A program made the translations under genes and the position numbers. Under the pieces are notes generated by a model. It did not search any database and was not told the DNA's origin. It saw only the letters and a list, made by a program, of their open reading frames with translations. A stretch of 64,000 bases of DNA from CAYYUA01 sp964542585 (lineage in GTDB: Bacteria; Bacteroidota; Bacteroidia; CAILMK01; CAYYUA01), in assembly GCA_964542585.1 (NCBI GenBank), contig CAZIUI010000006.1:1-64000 (forward strand), in the 5' to 3' direction. Positions 35,619 through 45,387 of this stretch are shown here, in pieces (positions within the stretch are counted from its first letter, which is position 1; each line of letters opens with the position of its first letter).

Positions 35619-36584
35619 TCAGTTTGTTTCAGCTGATGCGGTTTCCATCGACTTGACGGCTAAATAGCGTTCAGCTTCGAGAGCAGCCATACAACCTGTG
35701 CCAGCTGCTGTTACAGCTTGCCGGTAAATATTGTCCTGTACGTCACCTGCTGCAAACACGCCCTCCACGTTGGTAGCAGTTGTATTCTTACCGGTGTAAA
35801 TGTAACCGGTGTCGTCCATTTCTATTTGCCCGGCAAAAATATCCGTATTGGGTTTATGGCCAATAGCCAGGAAAAAGCCCTGTACATCAAGAGTTTTCAC
35901 CTCATTGGTGATGTTGTTAAATATTCGGGCGCCCTCTACCGTATCACTACCTAAAATTTCCTCGGTTTCGTGATTATAAAGAATGCTGATGTTGGATGTT
36001 TGATTCAGTCGATGCTGCATGATCTGCGATGCCCTCATTTTATCGCGCCTAACCATCATGGTAACTGAATTGCAAAGCTTACTAAGGAAGAGTGCCTCTT
36101 CAGCAGCAGTATCACCACCGCCAACAACTGCTACATCCTGACCTTTGAAGAAAAAACCATCGCAAACGGCACACGCTGAAACCCCATGGCCATTCAGGCG
36201 GCTTTCTGACTCCAATCCAAGCCACTTGGCGGATGCCCCCGTGGATATAATTACGGAGTTAGCAGCGATCACCTTTTCTTCATCAATAGTGACTTTATAA
36301 GGTTGTTCGGAAAAATCCACAGAAGTGGCGTACCCAAACCGTACATCTGCGTTGAAACGTTCAGCCTGTTGTTTAAACTCCTCCATCATTTTTGGACCCA
36401 TCACACCGTCCGGATAACCGGGATAATTTTCTACATCGGTGGTTTCCATAAGTTGACCACCAGCCTCTACACCTGTGTAAAGTACCGGGTTTAAGTCAGC
36501 CCTGGCTGAATAAATAGCTGCTGTATATCCGGCTGGTCCTGAACCTAAAATTAACAGATCCACAGTTTCATTTTCTTTAGTCAT
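35619..36584 (-). CDS. trxB: Thioredoxin reductase
   Basis: The FAD and NADPH flavoprotein that reduces thioredoxin. FAD-binding GSGPAGYTAA is at residues 13-22, the redox motif CAVC near 137-140 (E. coli has CATC), the NADPH motif GGGDTAAEEA near 155-164, and a second FAD block VFAAGDVQD near 285. The length of 321 aa is normal. It is monocistronic. Confidence 0.95.
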   Translation of the reverse strand: MTKENETVDLLILGSGPAGYTAAIYSARADLNPVLYTGVEAGGQLMETTDVENYPGYPDGVMGPKMMEEFKQQAERFNADVRFGYATSVDFSEQPYKVTIDEEKVIAANSVIISTGASAKWLGLESESRLNGHGVSACAVCDGFFFKGQDVAVVGGGDTAAEEALFLSKLCNSVTMMVRRDKMRASQIMQHRLNQTSNISILYNHETEEILGSDTVEGARIFNNITNEVKTLDVQGFFLAIGHKPNTDIFAGQIEMDDTGYIYTGKNTTATNVEGVFAAGDVQDNIYRQAVTAAGTGCMAALEAERYLAVKSMETASAETN

Positions 36585-36704
36585 AGCTTTTGATTTCTTT
36601 TTAGCCTATTTTAGAACGCTATCATTTGCCAAATGATTCGATCACAGATTTTTTAAACCTTTTATTGGAAGTTTCTTCATAATTCCGCCTTTTTGATAAA
36701 AACC

Positions 36705-38333
36705 CTAGTAATGGACAAGCTTTTGAGAAATGCGGGTTTGCTCAAGTGCTAAATTCAAAATGTACACCTTTTGTTGTCCAGGCTGAAAATTTATCACCTC
36801 AATTTTGTTCAGCCCCTTTTTAAGGGAAACTTCCCGCTTATAGACCGCTTTTCCCAAAAGACTTTTTACCTGAAGCTTCATTGGCTGTGGCTTTGGACTG
36901 TAGAACGCTACGGTCAGTTCCTTTTCAAAAGGATTGGGATAGACCCTGACAAGATGACTACCCTTTCGCGTTCCTTTATTCTCTGCTTGTAAATCTACGT
37001 AAGCCTGGTAAAAATCCGGAATACCATAACCCCTTAAAGAATCAGGATTATCAGCTTGATCACTACTTTCTACAATAGCTTCCCGCACGGCATTATTGGT
37101 TGCTTTAGGAAAAGCTTGCCACAAGCATGCAGCCATTCCACTAATAAGCGGTGCTGAAAATGAGGTTCCAAAGCTTTTGGCAACTGAACCATTGTTGGCA
37201 TTGATCAACCTCGTTTCAGCACCCATGGCCATAACATCTGGCTTAACCCTGCCGTCAGCCGTAGGCCCAAGCGAGCTAAATGCAACCCGACTCCCAACAG
37301 AGTCAACCGCCCCTACGGTTAGAACTTCTTTACCATCAGCCGGCGCTGTTATGTACTGCCAATCACTTCTACCCTCGTTGCCAGCACTGCTTACCACCAG
37401 CATGCCCTTATCCGCAGCAACACCAGCTCCTCTTGTGATTAAAGTACTCTCACCATCCAAATCTTTATAACTGTGATTCGTGGTAGAGTCTTCAAAATCC
37501 TGGTATCCAAGAGATGAATTGATGATCTTAGCGCCGGCACTATCAGCTGTTTCTGCTGCTGAAACCCATGCGATTTCTTCTACAAGAAATTCACTTTCGG
37601 TGTTTTCAGACTTAAAAAGATGAAAGTTAGCGGCTGGCGCCACTCCTGAAAAAGTGTCATGCAAAATCCCACCCATTACCGAAAGGACGCTTGTACCATG
37701 AATCCCACTGCTTGTTACGGGCTTAAAGGGGTCTACAAGATTCTCTTGAAACCTGAGCTGGCCAGTTTCACGGAGGCTTTTAAAAGCCCTTAAATCCTTA
37801 ACACCTTTAAACCCAGCATCCAATACAGCGATGCCAACACCTTGTCCTTTGTAACCCATTTGGTGCAGAAATTGACCGCCGAGCATTGACAACTGGTGAA
37901 GGCCTGAGCCGTAGGTCAGGTCATCCTTAGCCTTTTGTACCGTTGAGGAAAAGTGATTTTTCAAAGTTTGACCTTTTACACGAAATAGCGTATCTGTAAA
38001 GGCTAAGGTGTCCACAGCCTCTTTCATGGAAGAGTTGCTTATGCGAGCCACCACACCATTTAACCATTTGGATACAACCACCACACCTGCAGTTATGCGA
38101 TCAATTTTGTGCTTATAACCCGGATTAACCGGAAAGTCTTTTTCATTAAAGGGAATATCCTGGATGTTACGGCGGTTAATAGCTTTTTGGGATAGGTATT
38201 CCGAGGGATTGAATTTTGAGTACGGGCTATTAGCTTTATTATCAAATTCAACCCAGTATGAGACCAAAGAGTCCTGGGCCTTTAAGAATGCTGGAAATAA
38301 AAACAATAACAAAAGCAACCAATAGCGCTTCAT
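36705..38333 (-). CDS. Secreted subtilisin-like serine protease (S8) with T9SS sorting tail
   Basis: The signal peptide MKRYWLLLLLFLFPAFLKAQ is followed by a propeptide region. The catalytic triad is visible: Asp in AVLDAGFKG (near 170), His in GIHGTS (near 212) and Ser in GTSFSAP (near 391). The last about 80 residues, starting VRVYPNPFEKE, are a T9SS type A C-terminal sorting domain, so the protease should be exported through the outer membrane and attached to the surface or released. It overlaps the upstream lipoprotein gene by 4 bp. Confidence 0.92.
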   Translation of the reverse strand: MKRYWLLLLLFLFPAFLKAQDSLVSYWVEFDNKANSPYSKFNPSEYLSQKAINRRNIQDIPFNEKDFPVNPGYKHKIDRITAGVVVVSKWLNGVVARISNSSMKEAVDTLAFTDTLFRVKGQTLKNHFSSTVQKAKDDLTYGSGLHQLSMLGGQFLHQMGYKGQGVGIAVLDAGFKGVKDLRAFKSLRETGQLRFQENLVDPFKPVTSSGIHGTSVLSVMGGILHDTFSGVAPAANFHLFKSENTESEFLVEEIAWVSAAETADSAGAKIINSSLGYQDFEDSTTNHSYKDLDGESTLITRGAGVAADKGMLVVSSAGNEGRSDWQYITAPADGKEVLTVGAVDSVGSRVAFSSLGPTADGRVKPDVMAMGAETRLINANNGSVAKSFGTSFSAPLISGMAACLWQAFPKATNNAVREAIVESSDQADNPDSLRGYGIPDFYQAYVDLQAENKGTRKGSHLVRVYPNPFEKELTVAFYSPKPQPMKLQVKSLLGKAVYKREVSLKKGLNKIEVINFQPGQQKVYILNLALEQTRISQKLVHY

Positions 38334-39076
38334 GGGCCTTTCTCTAACGTCTTCAAGCGGTACCGAACAATATTGCCTGCATTCGCTTTAGTTTCCCAGG
38401 GAATCTCCTCTGGTGGAATGGAATCCCCGCGAAACCGGAGATTGATTTTTTCCTGATAAATACGCCCTACATCTTTGGCATAGCGGGTCCTTTGAGCATT
38501 GAGCCGGATGAGGTTTTCTTCAAACTTCTCCTGAACCAACAAGGTACTGTCGTATGAGTTATCCATGACAGTAGCAGCCTCATGAATAGCTTTTACCTTG
38601 TAGATTTGAGAATCCTGCTTATTGTATGCATTACCATCCCAGCTAGCATCGGCACTTAAAGGAAACTTGAGGCGTAATTCTCGCTTATTACTGATAAACA
38701 CCTGGTATTCATTTGAGGTTAGACGCGACTTATACAAGGCTGATCTCAGTAATGCTCCATTTGCTTTGAAAACCTTAAACTTTATCAAATATTGCTCAAC
38801 ATCACCGGAATCCATCAGCTTCTCCTGGAACTCATGGGTAACCCGGTACGAAGTAGTATCAATGCTATTGTTAAAATTGTTGTAAACAATTGAATCCAAT
38901 TGGTAGGTTAGCTTCAAGTCTTTTCCAAGGAAAGCATAATCCCGATGCTGAATGTAGGGTTCGGGTGCACGACCAGGTTCATTATTCTTATCACAGGCAG
39001 GTACCAGAAAGATAGCTACAATCAAAAAAACCTCAGTGCATCTGATTAGTAACTGCTTTAAGGGTGGGTGCTGCAT
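38330..39076 (-). CDS. Putative lipoprotein, 248 aa, beta-rich, unknown function
   Basis: A hydrophobic stretch ends in the lipobox VPAC (Cys near residue 28). The mature region is predicted mostly beta, with repeated hydrophobic-polar alternation (YQVFISNKRELRLKFPLS). I do not recognise a domain. Its stop overlaps the start of the secreted protease gene (4 bp), so the two are translated together; it may assist folding or anchoring of the protease, but that is inference. Confidence 0.65.
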   Translation of the reverse strand: MQHPPLKQLLIRCTEVFLIVAIFLVPACDKNNEPGRAPEPYIQHRDYAFLGKDLKLTYQLDSIVYNNFNNSIDTTSYRVTHEFQEKLMDSGDVEQYLIKFKVFKANGALLRSALYKSRLTSNEYQVFISNKRELRLKFPLSADASWDGNAYNKQDSQIYKVKAIHEAATVMDNSYDSTLLVQEKFEENLIRLNAQRTRYAKDVGRIYQEKINLRFRGDSIPPEEIPWETKANAGNIVRYRLKTLEKGP

Positions 39077-39151
39077 TGGGCTTTTTAAATGAATGATCGT
39101 TGTAGAGGTTTTTAAGGCCTTTTACGATTAATTGGTGATTCTTGAAAGCAA

Positions 39152-40288
39152 TCAAGAAGTTGCTTCAGCAGCTTTATGCACTGGTTCATCCACTTCAAAA
39201 CTTTCAGCTATATGGCCGCCACCAATAACATCATCGCCCTCATAAAAAACAGCTGACTGACCTGGTGCGATCGCATCTACGCCATGATGAAAAATCACTT
39301 CAACCTCATTTCCATTTACTTGGCGTATTTGCCCGGTAGCGCCTTTATCATTAGCCCTGATAGCCGTGACGCCTTCAATGGTTTCGGATAAGACCGGGTA
39401 CTTAAGGAAATTAACATTACGAACACGCATGCCCCTGCTTTTCAGCTCTTCAGCCGGACCTACAACAATGGTATTAGTTTCTGGACGGATAGCAGTAACA
39501 TACACTGGGTAACCTAACGCAATGCCAAGCCCTTTTCGCTGCCCAATAGTGTAAAAAGGATAACCCTGATGCTTACCCACAACCGTACCATCGGAGAGGA
39601 TGAAATCTCCGCCATCTACCCTTTCCTCCAAGCCGTCAACTTTGCGTTTCAGAAAACCTCGATAGTCATTGTCAGGAATGAAGCATATTTCATAGCTTTC
39701 GCTTTTGCCCACGAGTTGGTGGTATCCCCATTCCCTTGCCATTTCGAAAATTTCCTGCTTGTGGTAATTACCTAAGGGGAATATGGTACGAGCAAGATTT
39801 TCCTGGCTTAATCCCCACAAGACATAGGATTGATCTTTATGTAGATCTTTTCCCCTTGAAATGATGTAGCGCCCGTCTTCATAACGAACTTTCGCATAGT
39901 GGCCGGTTGCTATATAATCACAGTGAAGTTGCTCAGCCCTGCGTAAAAGGGCTTGCCATTTGATGTGGGTATTACACAACACGCAAGGATTGGGCGTACG
40001 ACCATTCATGTATTCACTTACAAAGTCCTGAATTACGCGATCCCCGAATTCGCTCCTGATATCCAGTATAAAATGTGGGATTCCATTTTCAACAGCGATC
40101 ATCCTTGCATCATTGATGCTATCCAGGCTGCAGCAACCGGTTTCTTTTTTATTACCACCTGATGTTTCGTAATCCCACGTTTTCATGGTCATTCCGATGA
40201 CATCATACCCTTCACTTTTTAGCATTACTGCCGTTAGGGTACTATCGATACCGCCACTCATCGCTACTAGTACCTTTCCCTTACTCAT
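39152..40288 (-). CDS. mnmA: tRNA-specific 2-thiouridylase MnmA
   Basis: MnmA puts sulfur on U34 of Lys, Glu and Gln tRNAs. The PP-loop is AMSGGIDST near residue 10. The catalytic cysteines lie in NPCVLC (near 100) and YEICFIP (near 200). An extra segment with ETGCCSLDSINDA near 45-55 is a common Bacteroidota insertion. The ATG at 40288 (MSKGKVLV) is preferred to a TTG at 40312. Its sulfur donor pathway is not in this window; a link to the sulfur cassette is not supported. Confidence 0.94.
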   Translation of the reverse strand: MSKGKVLVAMSGGIDSTLTAVMLKSEGYDVIGMTMKTWDYETSGGNKKETGCCSLDSINDARMIAVENGIPHFILDIRSEFGDRVIQDFVSEYMNGRTPNPCVLCNTHIKWQALLRRAEQLHCDYIATGHYAKVRYEDGRYIISRGKDLHKDQSYVLWGLSQENLARTIFPLGNYHKQEIFEMAREWGYHQLVGKSESYEICFIPDNDYRGFLKRKVDGLEERVDGGDFILSDGTVVGKHQGYPFYTIGQRKGLGIALGYPVYVTAIRPETNTIVVGPAEELKSRGMRVRNVNFLKYPVLSETIEGVTAIRANDKGATGQIRQVNGNEVEVIFHHGVDAIAPGQSAVFYEGDDVIGGGHIAESFEVDEPVHKAAEATS

Positions 40289-40382
40289 AACCTTTTTTAT
40301 GCTTTTTTTCAAATAGGTAAAATTTCAATAGAACTAATTAATGGCTCAACCCACTATCATTTCCCTTTGTTTCATTAGCAAG

Positions 40383-41165
40383 TTATTTTCCGGTAAATAC
40401 CGGATTCCGTTTTTCAATAAAAGCGGTCATTCCCTCCTTTTGATCTTCTGCTGCAAAAAGGGTGTAAAAGTTTTTCCGCTCGTATTGTAGACCATCCTGC
40501 AAATCCGTTTCAAAAGCAGCCTTTACCGAATCCTTGGCTAACTGAAGAGCAACCGGGCTGTTCTGGGCTACAGTTTTAGCCAGTTTTATGGCCTCGTCAA
40601 GGTAAAGTTCTCGAGGTACCACCTTGTTAATCAAACCATATTCATAGGCTTCTTCCGCATTGATCATTTCCCCTGTAAGCACCATTTCCATTGCCCTGGG
40701 TTTACCTATAGCTCTAACCAATCGCTGCGTACCTCCAGCACCGGGCATTACACCAATTTTGATTTCCGGTTGTCCGAATTTAGCAGATTCTGACGCCACG
40801 ATCATATCACACGTCATAGAAAGCTCACAACCGCCTCCAAGGGCAAAGCCGGATACAGCAGCGATTACAGGTTTTTTCGTTTTGTAGATCTGATCCCACG
40901 TGCTAAACTGATCCTCTTTTAGCATATCCACGGGGTTTTTATCTACCATGCGCTTAATGTCAGCCCCTGCAGCAAAAGCTTTTTCATTGCCCGTAACTAC
41001 AATTACCCGAACCTCTTCATTTTGATCAAGGGTATACAAGGCTTTTTGCAGCTCCTGCATAAGAGACTGGCTAAGGGCATTCAGTGCCTTGGGTCTGTTA
41101 AGCTGAATCAAAGCTACATGCTGCTCGTAGTCAGGATATACGATAAGATTTTCAAAGTCAGCCAT
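40383..41165 (-). CDS. Enoyl-CoA hydratase / crotonase-family protein
   Basis: The 260-aa protein has the crotonase oxyanion-hole blocks FAAGADIKRM near residue 65 and ALGGGCELSMTCD near 107-119, with a catalytic Glu in GGGCEL and a second in PEIKIGVMPGAGG near 138. This pair of glutamates marks true enoyl-CoA hydratases, which add water to 2-enoyl-CoA in beta-oxidation or related paths. There is no fused dehydrogenase domain. Single gene between mnmA and the LptF/G-type permease. Confidence 0.9.
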   Translation of the reverse strand: MADFENLIVYPDYEQHVALIQLNRPKALNALSQSLMQELQKALYTLDQNEEVRVIVVTGNEKAFAAGADIKRMVDKNPVDMLKEDQFSTWDQIYKTKKPVIAAVSGFALGGGCELSMTCDMIVASESAKFGQPEIKIGVMPGAGGTQRLVRAIGKPRAMEMVLTGEMINAEEAYEYGLINKVVPRELYLDEAIKLAKTVAQNSPVALQLAKDSVKAAFETDLQDGLQYERKNFYTLFAAEDQKEGMTAFIEKRNPVFTGK

Positions 41166-41232
41166 GATGGTAGAGGTTTAATTGCCGTTCAAAAATGGCA
41201 ATTTTCACGTACATTAGCTAGCACGGCCCGAA

Positions 41233-42318
41233 TCACTTTGGGGCACGTATAATCAAGTATGTGGCGATAAGGAGATAGAGAAAATTAGGAAACCATACAG
41301 CAATTAATGGAGGGGCATTTGCATTGGTAGCGAAAGTAGAGGATAATTGGAGCACCATGATATAAGAGAATGCCAACAATATCCCTAATCCTAAATGCAG
41401 GCCCATACCTCCCCTAATTTTTCGGGAAGCAAGAGCAAATGCCAACATCACTAAAACGACTGTGGAAAATGGTATAGAGGACCTTTTGTAGTACTCCACC
41501 ATGTAGTTTACAACATCTTTATTTCCTCTAAGCTTTTCCAGCTCAATAAAGCGACCAAGCTCAGGATTGGTCTTAGCCCGGATGCTGAATTTTTGTTTTC
41601 CGAAGTCTTTGGGCTCCATTGGTAGGGGAAGATTAAGGCTATCGCCGGTCCGGAACTGTTCCTTAACAGAGGTGAAATAACGGGCCTGCCAGTCAACCGC
41701 AGTCCAGTACTTCTTTTTGTGATTCCATGCTATTTGACGTGACTTAAGTTTATATTTTAGCTGTCGGTTACTATCAAAGCGCTCTAAAGAAAAATGATAC
41801 CCAACACTGTCCTGGTAGTTCAGGCTCTTCATGTAAATAAAGACGTTATGATAGAGCTGTCGGTGTATATGTCGGCCTTCATGCTCATACTCCCCTTTCA
41901 GGTGCTCTGATCGAAAATCGTTCAGGTCTTTATTCGAATTCGGGATTACATGAGCATTCAGATAGAAAGAAACACCAGCTAAGGCAAATCCAACAATAAG
42001 GTAAGGGACCATTAAGCGGTAAAAACTAATACCGCTTGAGAACATGGCGATAAATTCGGTGCTATAGGCTAACCTTGATGTAAAGTAGATGGCTGCTATA
42101 AAGATGAATAGAGGACTGAACAAGTTCATGAAATAAGGCAGGAAATTAAAGTAGTAATCCACTACTATTTCATAAAGCGTAGGCCCGTCTTCCTTTAGGA
42201 ACTCTTCAATCTTTTCTGACACATCAAATACAATAACAATAAGCATGAAAAGCCCTAAGGAGAAGATAAAAGTAGAAACAAAGTTCCAGATGATGTAGCG
42301 GTCCAGCTTTTTCAGCAT
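41233..42318 (-). CDS. LptF/LptG (YjgP/YjgQ) family permease
   Basis: A 361-aa inner-membrane protein. It has three N-terminal transmembrane segments (LDRYIIWNFVSTFIFSLGLF first), a periplasmic beta-jellyroll of about 170 residues, then three C-terminal segments. This is the form of LptF and LptG, which pull lipopolysaccharide from the inner membrane to the periplasmic bridge. Which of the two it is cannot be said from sequence alone. Its start lies 1 nt after the tgt stop, so the two are tightly linked. Confidence 0.88.
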   Translation of the reverse strand: MLKKLDRYIIWNFVSTFIFSLGLFMLIVIVFDVSEKIEEFLKEDGPTLYEIVVDYYFNFLPYFMNLFSPLFIFIAAIYFTSRLAYSTEFIAMFSSGISFYRLMVPYLIVGFALAGVSFYLNAHVIPNSNKDLNDFRSEHLKGEYEHEGRHIHRQLYHNVFIYMKSLNYQDSVGYHFSLERFDSNRQLKYKLKSRQIAWNHKKKYWTAVDWQARYFTSVKEQFRTGDSLNLPLPMEPKDFGKQKFSIRAKTNPELGRFIELEKLRGNKDVVNYMVEYYKRSSIPFSTVVLVMLAFALASRKIRGGMGLHLGLGILLAFSYIMVLQLSSTFATNANAPPLIAVWFPNFLYLLIATYLIIRAPK

Positions 42319-42319
42319 C

Positions 42320-43450
42320 TTATAACCTTCTGCTAAGGATTGGGATCATCCTGTTTTTCCATTCCACAAAACTATCATTGCTTATTTGGGCGCGGGCGTT
42401 GTGCATAAGCCATTGGTAAAAAACCAAATTCTGGATAGAGGTAAGCTGAGGACCCAGGGACTCCCCAGCCCTAAAAAGATGCCTGATGTAAGCCCTTGAG
42501 TACACATGGTCTAGCTGGCTAAGTGGTGGATCATTGAGCGGTCTGAAATCTTTTTGCCATTTCTTGTTCTTAACGTTTATGACACCCTCTGAGGTATAAA
42601 CCAGCCCATGGCGGGCATTCCTGGTTGGTAAAACACAGTCAAAGAGGTCCATACCATTATTTATGCTTTCCAGGATGTTAGCTGGTAGCCCTACTCCCAT
42701 GAGATATCGGGGCAATTGGCGGGGTAATAAATCATTAATTGCTGCTGTAACACTGTTCATTAATGAATGCGGCTCACCGACTGACAGGCCCCCAATGGCA
42801 ATTCCGTCCCGCGCCCTTGAAGCAGTGAATTCCGCTGATTGCTTTCGAAGGTTTTCATAAGTTCCACCTTGCACTATAGGAAATAGTGCCTGATGAAAGC
42901 CATAAAAAGGGTCAACCCTATCGTATGCCTCCAAACACCGGTCAAGCCAGCGGTGGGTTAGATCCATAGAAGCGCGAACATATTCATAACTAGAGGGGTA
43001 AGGGGGGCATTCATCAAAAGCCATCATGATATCCGCTCCAATTGAGCGTTGCATGTCAATAGCTCCTTCGGGAGTAAACTGATGATAGGAACCATCAATA
43101 TGGGATTGAAATTGCACCCCTTCTTCCGTTATCCGGCGTTTGTGCCCCAATGAAAATACTTGGTAACCCCCAGAATCGGTAAGTAGTGTGCGGGGCCACT
43201 GCATAAAAGCATGTAAGCCTCCAGCCGCTTCCAATACTTCTAATCCTGGTCGCAGGTAAAGGTGATAGGTATTCCCAAGCACCACAGGGGCATCCACCAC
43301 TTCCTTGAGCGTTTCCTGCGAAACTGTTTTTACGGTACCCAAAGTGCCCACAGGCATGAATGCGGGAGTATCAAATCCTCCATGAGCGGTTTCTAGTCTA
43401 CCAACCCTTCCACCGGTTTTTACTGAATCATGCTGAATCGAAAACTCCAT
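42320..43450 (-). CDS. tgt: tRNA-guanine transglycosylase
   Basis: Tgt exchanges guanine 34 for preQ1 in Asp, Asn, His and Tyr tRNAs. The catalytic Asp lies in LLTDSGGYQVFSL near residue 90, the second Asp in DLFDCVLPTRNARHG near 263, and IAIGGLSVGEP is the base-binding loop. A notable feature is that the C-terminal zinc site has no clear C-x-C-x2-C near the end, where the block NVKNKKWQKDFRPLNDPPLSQ is found instead; many Bacteroidota Tgt proteins lack these cysteines. Fits with the queuosine-precursor transporter at 10.2 kb. Confidence 0.93.
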   Translation of the reverse strand: MEFSIQHDSVKTGGRVGRLETAHGGFDTPAFMPVGTLGTVKTVSQETLKEVVDAPVVLGNTYHLYLRPGLEVLEAAGGLHAFMQWPRTLLTDSGGYQVFSLGHKRRITEEGVQFQSHIDGSYHQFTPEGAIDMQRSIGADIMMAFDECPPYPSSYEYVRASMDLTHRWLDRCLEAYDRVDPFYGFHQALFPIVQGGTYENLRKQSAEFTASRARDGIAIGGLSVGEPHSLMNSVTAAINDLLPRQLPRYLMGVGLPANILESINNGMDLFDCVLPTRNARHGLVYTSEGVINVKNKKWQKDFRPLNDPPLSQLDHVYSRAYIRHLFRAGESLGPQLTSIQNLVFYQWLMHNARAQISNDSFVEWKNRMIPILSRRL

Positions 43451-43500
43451 TTTAGAATTTCAGTCCTGCTTTAGTGCTAGTTTCGAAAGCTGGGAAAATT

Positions 43501-43508
43501 TACCTTTG
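43501..43508 (+). promoter_or_regulatory. Candidate -7 element for the glycosyltransferase-rsmG pair
   Basis: TACCTTTG (TAnnTTTG match) 40 nt before the TTG start at 43549. Confidence 0.45.
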
Positions 43509-43548
43509 AAGGGAGTCTCCTGCAATCTTAAAAAGCCGAACCTCACTA

Positions 43549-44685
43549 TTGATAGAGCATGGCCCATTATGGTTTCTCCAAGCAATAGGCATTGTCCTCT
43601 TACTATTGCAAATAGCGGTTAACTCGGGCATTTTTCGTAACCTTATTGCTTACAAGCAAGATGGTAAATCGTCTGAAGCTCATTTCACAGGCGGAACCTC
43701 GGTAGTGATAGCTGCTTACAACGATGCTGAAAACCTGGATGCAAATCTACCATACATTTTACAACAGGAGCACGAGCGCTTTGAAGTCATTGTAGTTAAT
43801 GATCACTCCGCTGATGAAACTGTAGAGGTGGTGAGAAGGCTGCAAAATACTTACAGTAACTTACACCTTATTAACCTGGGAGCCCGTGTTTGGAAGAAGC
43901 CTGGCAAGAAGCTAGCTCTTAGCCTGGGTATCAAAAAAGCCCAATACGAAGTAATCCTGCTTACCGATGCCGACTGCTACCCTTCTAGCAATCGGTGGGT
44001 AGCTACCATGGAAGAACCCTTTGCAAATCCTGAAACTTCTTTTGTTATCAGCGTCTCTCCTTATCAAAAAGGTAAGGGTTTCTTGAGCACAGTTGTCAGG
44101 TATGAAACTTTTATAACTGCTTTTCAATACATGGGTTTAGGAATGGCAGGTATGCCTTACATGGGAGTTGGCCGAAACCTTGCTTACCGCAAAAGCTTTT
44201 TTTTAGCCAACAGAGGTTTTGGTGAGCATCACTACCTGGCAGCGGGCGATGATGACTTATTGGTTAACAAACTGGCCACAAGTAAGAACACGGATTTTAT
44301 ACTGGAACCTGAAGGTTTTACCTGGAGTCTACCCCCCTTAAGCTGGCGAGAATGGTTTAACCAAAAAAAACGCCACCTTAGTGTTGGGAAGCATTACCAG
44401 TTTCATCACAAAGTTGCCCTTGGCGCATTATGGGCTCTTCAAGCTAGTTTTTACTTAGTGTTATTAGCAGCTTTGATCATCAATCCGTACGAACCGTTAA
44501 TCTGGGGGCTAGTTTTGGCCAAGGCCATAGTATTTTACAGCATCAGTTTACCCGTTTTAAAGCATTTTCAATTACTTCCCCTAGCACTCAGGGCTTTTGG
44601 GTTAGACATCCTCTACCAATTAATATACACTCCCCTCATGGGCGTAGTGCTTAAACTTCAGAAAAAAAGTAACGTATGGGGATAA
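43549..44685 (+). CDS. Family 2 glycosyltransferase, membrane-bound
   Basis: One N-terminal hydrophobic segment is followed by a GT-A domain: VVIAAYNDAENL near residue 50, ILLTDADCYP near 145 (the DxD-like metal site) and the acceptor region AAGDDDLLVNKLA near 240. Two or three hydrophobic segments close the protein. It is similar to enzymes that build surface polysaccharide or glycolipid. The start is TTG, since the membrane segment begins at once and no ATG precedes it. It overlaps rsmG by 10 bp. Confidence 0.85.
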   Translation: MIEHGPLWFLQAIGIVLLLLQIAVNSGIFRNLIAYKQDGKSSEAHFTGGTSVVIAAYNDAENLDANLPYILQQEHERFEVIVVNDHSADETVEVVRRLQNTYSNLHLINLGARVWKKPGKKLALSLGIKKAQYEVILLTDADCYPSSNRWVATMEEPFANPETSFVISVSPYQKGKGFLSTVVRYETFITAFQYMGLGMAGMPYMGVGRNLAYRKSFFLANRGFGEHHYLAAGDDDLLVNKLATSKNTDFILEPEGFTWSLPPLSWREWFNQKKRHLSVGKHYQFHHKVALGALWALQASFYLVLLAALIINPYEPLIWGLVLAKAIVFYSISLPVLKHFQLLPLALRAFGLDILYQLIYTPLMGVVLKLQKKSNVWG

Positions 44686-45314
44686 AAGACCGAAAGTTGT
44701 TAGAAAAAGCTTGTCCGGATCTTAATCCTCAACAACGGGAGGCATTACTGCACCTTGACCAGCAGTTGGCCTCCTGGAATCAAAGTATAAACCTGGTTTC
44801 TCGGAAAGATGCTAATAACCTGCTAGAGCGCCACATAATTCACTCTTTGGCTTTGTTTAACCTTATAGCTTTCCAGGATGGCACTAAAATTCTGGATGCC
44901 GGAACGGGAGGAGGGCTCCCAGGCCTACCTTTAGCTATAGCTTTTCCTCACGTCCAATTTCACCTCGTAGATAGCACGCGAAAAAAACTTCAGGCGGTAG
45001 ACGCTATTGCGCGCGAATTAAAGCTCGACAATGTTTCCATTGAGCATCAGCGATTGGAGAACCTCAGCGGATCTTTTGAATTTATTGTAGGGCGGGCAGT
45101 CAGCAATTTCTTACAGTTCAATGAATGGGTTCAGCACTTATTGAGCCGCAAGGACAAACACACCCTTGCCAATGGCATATTTTACTGGAAAGGAGGTACA
45201 CTTGAATCAGAATTAAAGAAGTTACCAAAGCAGTACAGAATATTTCCTTTGCCTGAATTATTGGCCGGTATCGGAGATGATGACAAATACATCTTGTATT
45301 ACCCTGGAAAGTAA
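44676..45314 (+). CDS. rsmG: 16S rRNA (guanine527-N7)-methyltransferase RsmG
   Basis: RsmG (GidB) methylates G527 of 16S rRNA with SAM. The SAM-binding block ILDAGTGGGLPGLPLAIAFP is near residue 70, and LVDSTRKKLQAVD near 95 is the acidic loop. The 212-aa length is standard. It overlaps the end of the glycosyltransferase gene by 10 bp and converges on the asparaginase gene. Confidence 0.93.
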   Translation: MGIKDRKLLEKACPDLNPQQREALLHLDQQLASWNQSINLVSRKDANNLLERHIIHSLALFNLIAFQDGTKILDAGTGGGLPGLPLAIAFPHVQFHLVDSTRKKLQAVDAIARELKLDNVSIEHQRLENLSGSFEFIVGRAVSNFLQFNEWVQHLLSRKDKHTLANGIFYWKGGTLESELKKLPKQYRIFPLPELLAGIGDDDKYILYYPGK

Positions 45315-45387
45315 ATCATATCAGTTTAACCCTTACCCAGTAGGCTTTGGGTACGCTTATGATCTTTTACCCGTAACATTTCAAACC

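Noticed and set aside
39152..40288. Functional link between MnmA (tRNA thiolation) and the sulfur cassette
   Set aside because: They are 13 kb apart on different strands, and MnmA normally takes sulfur from cysteine desulfurase.
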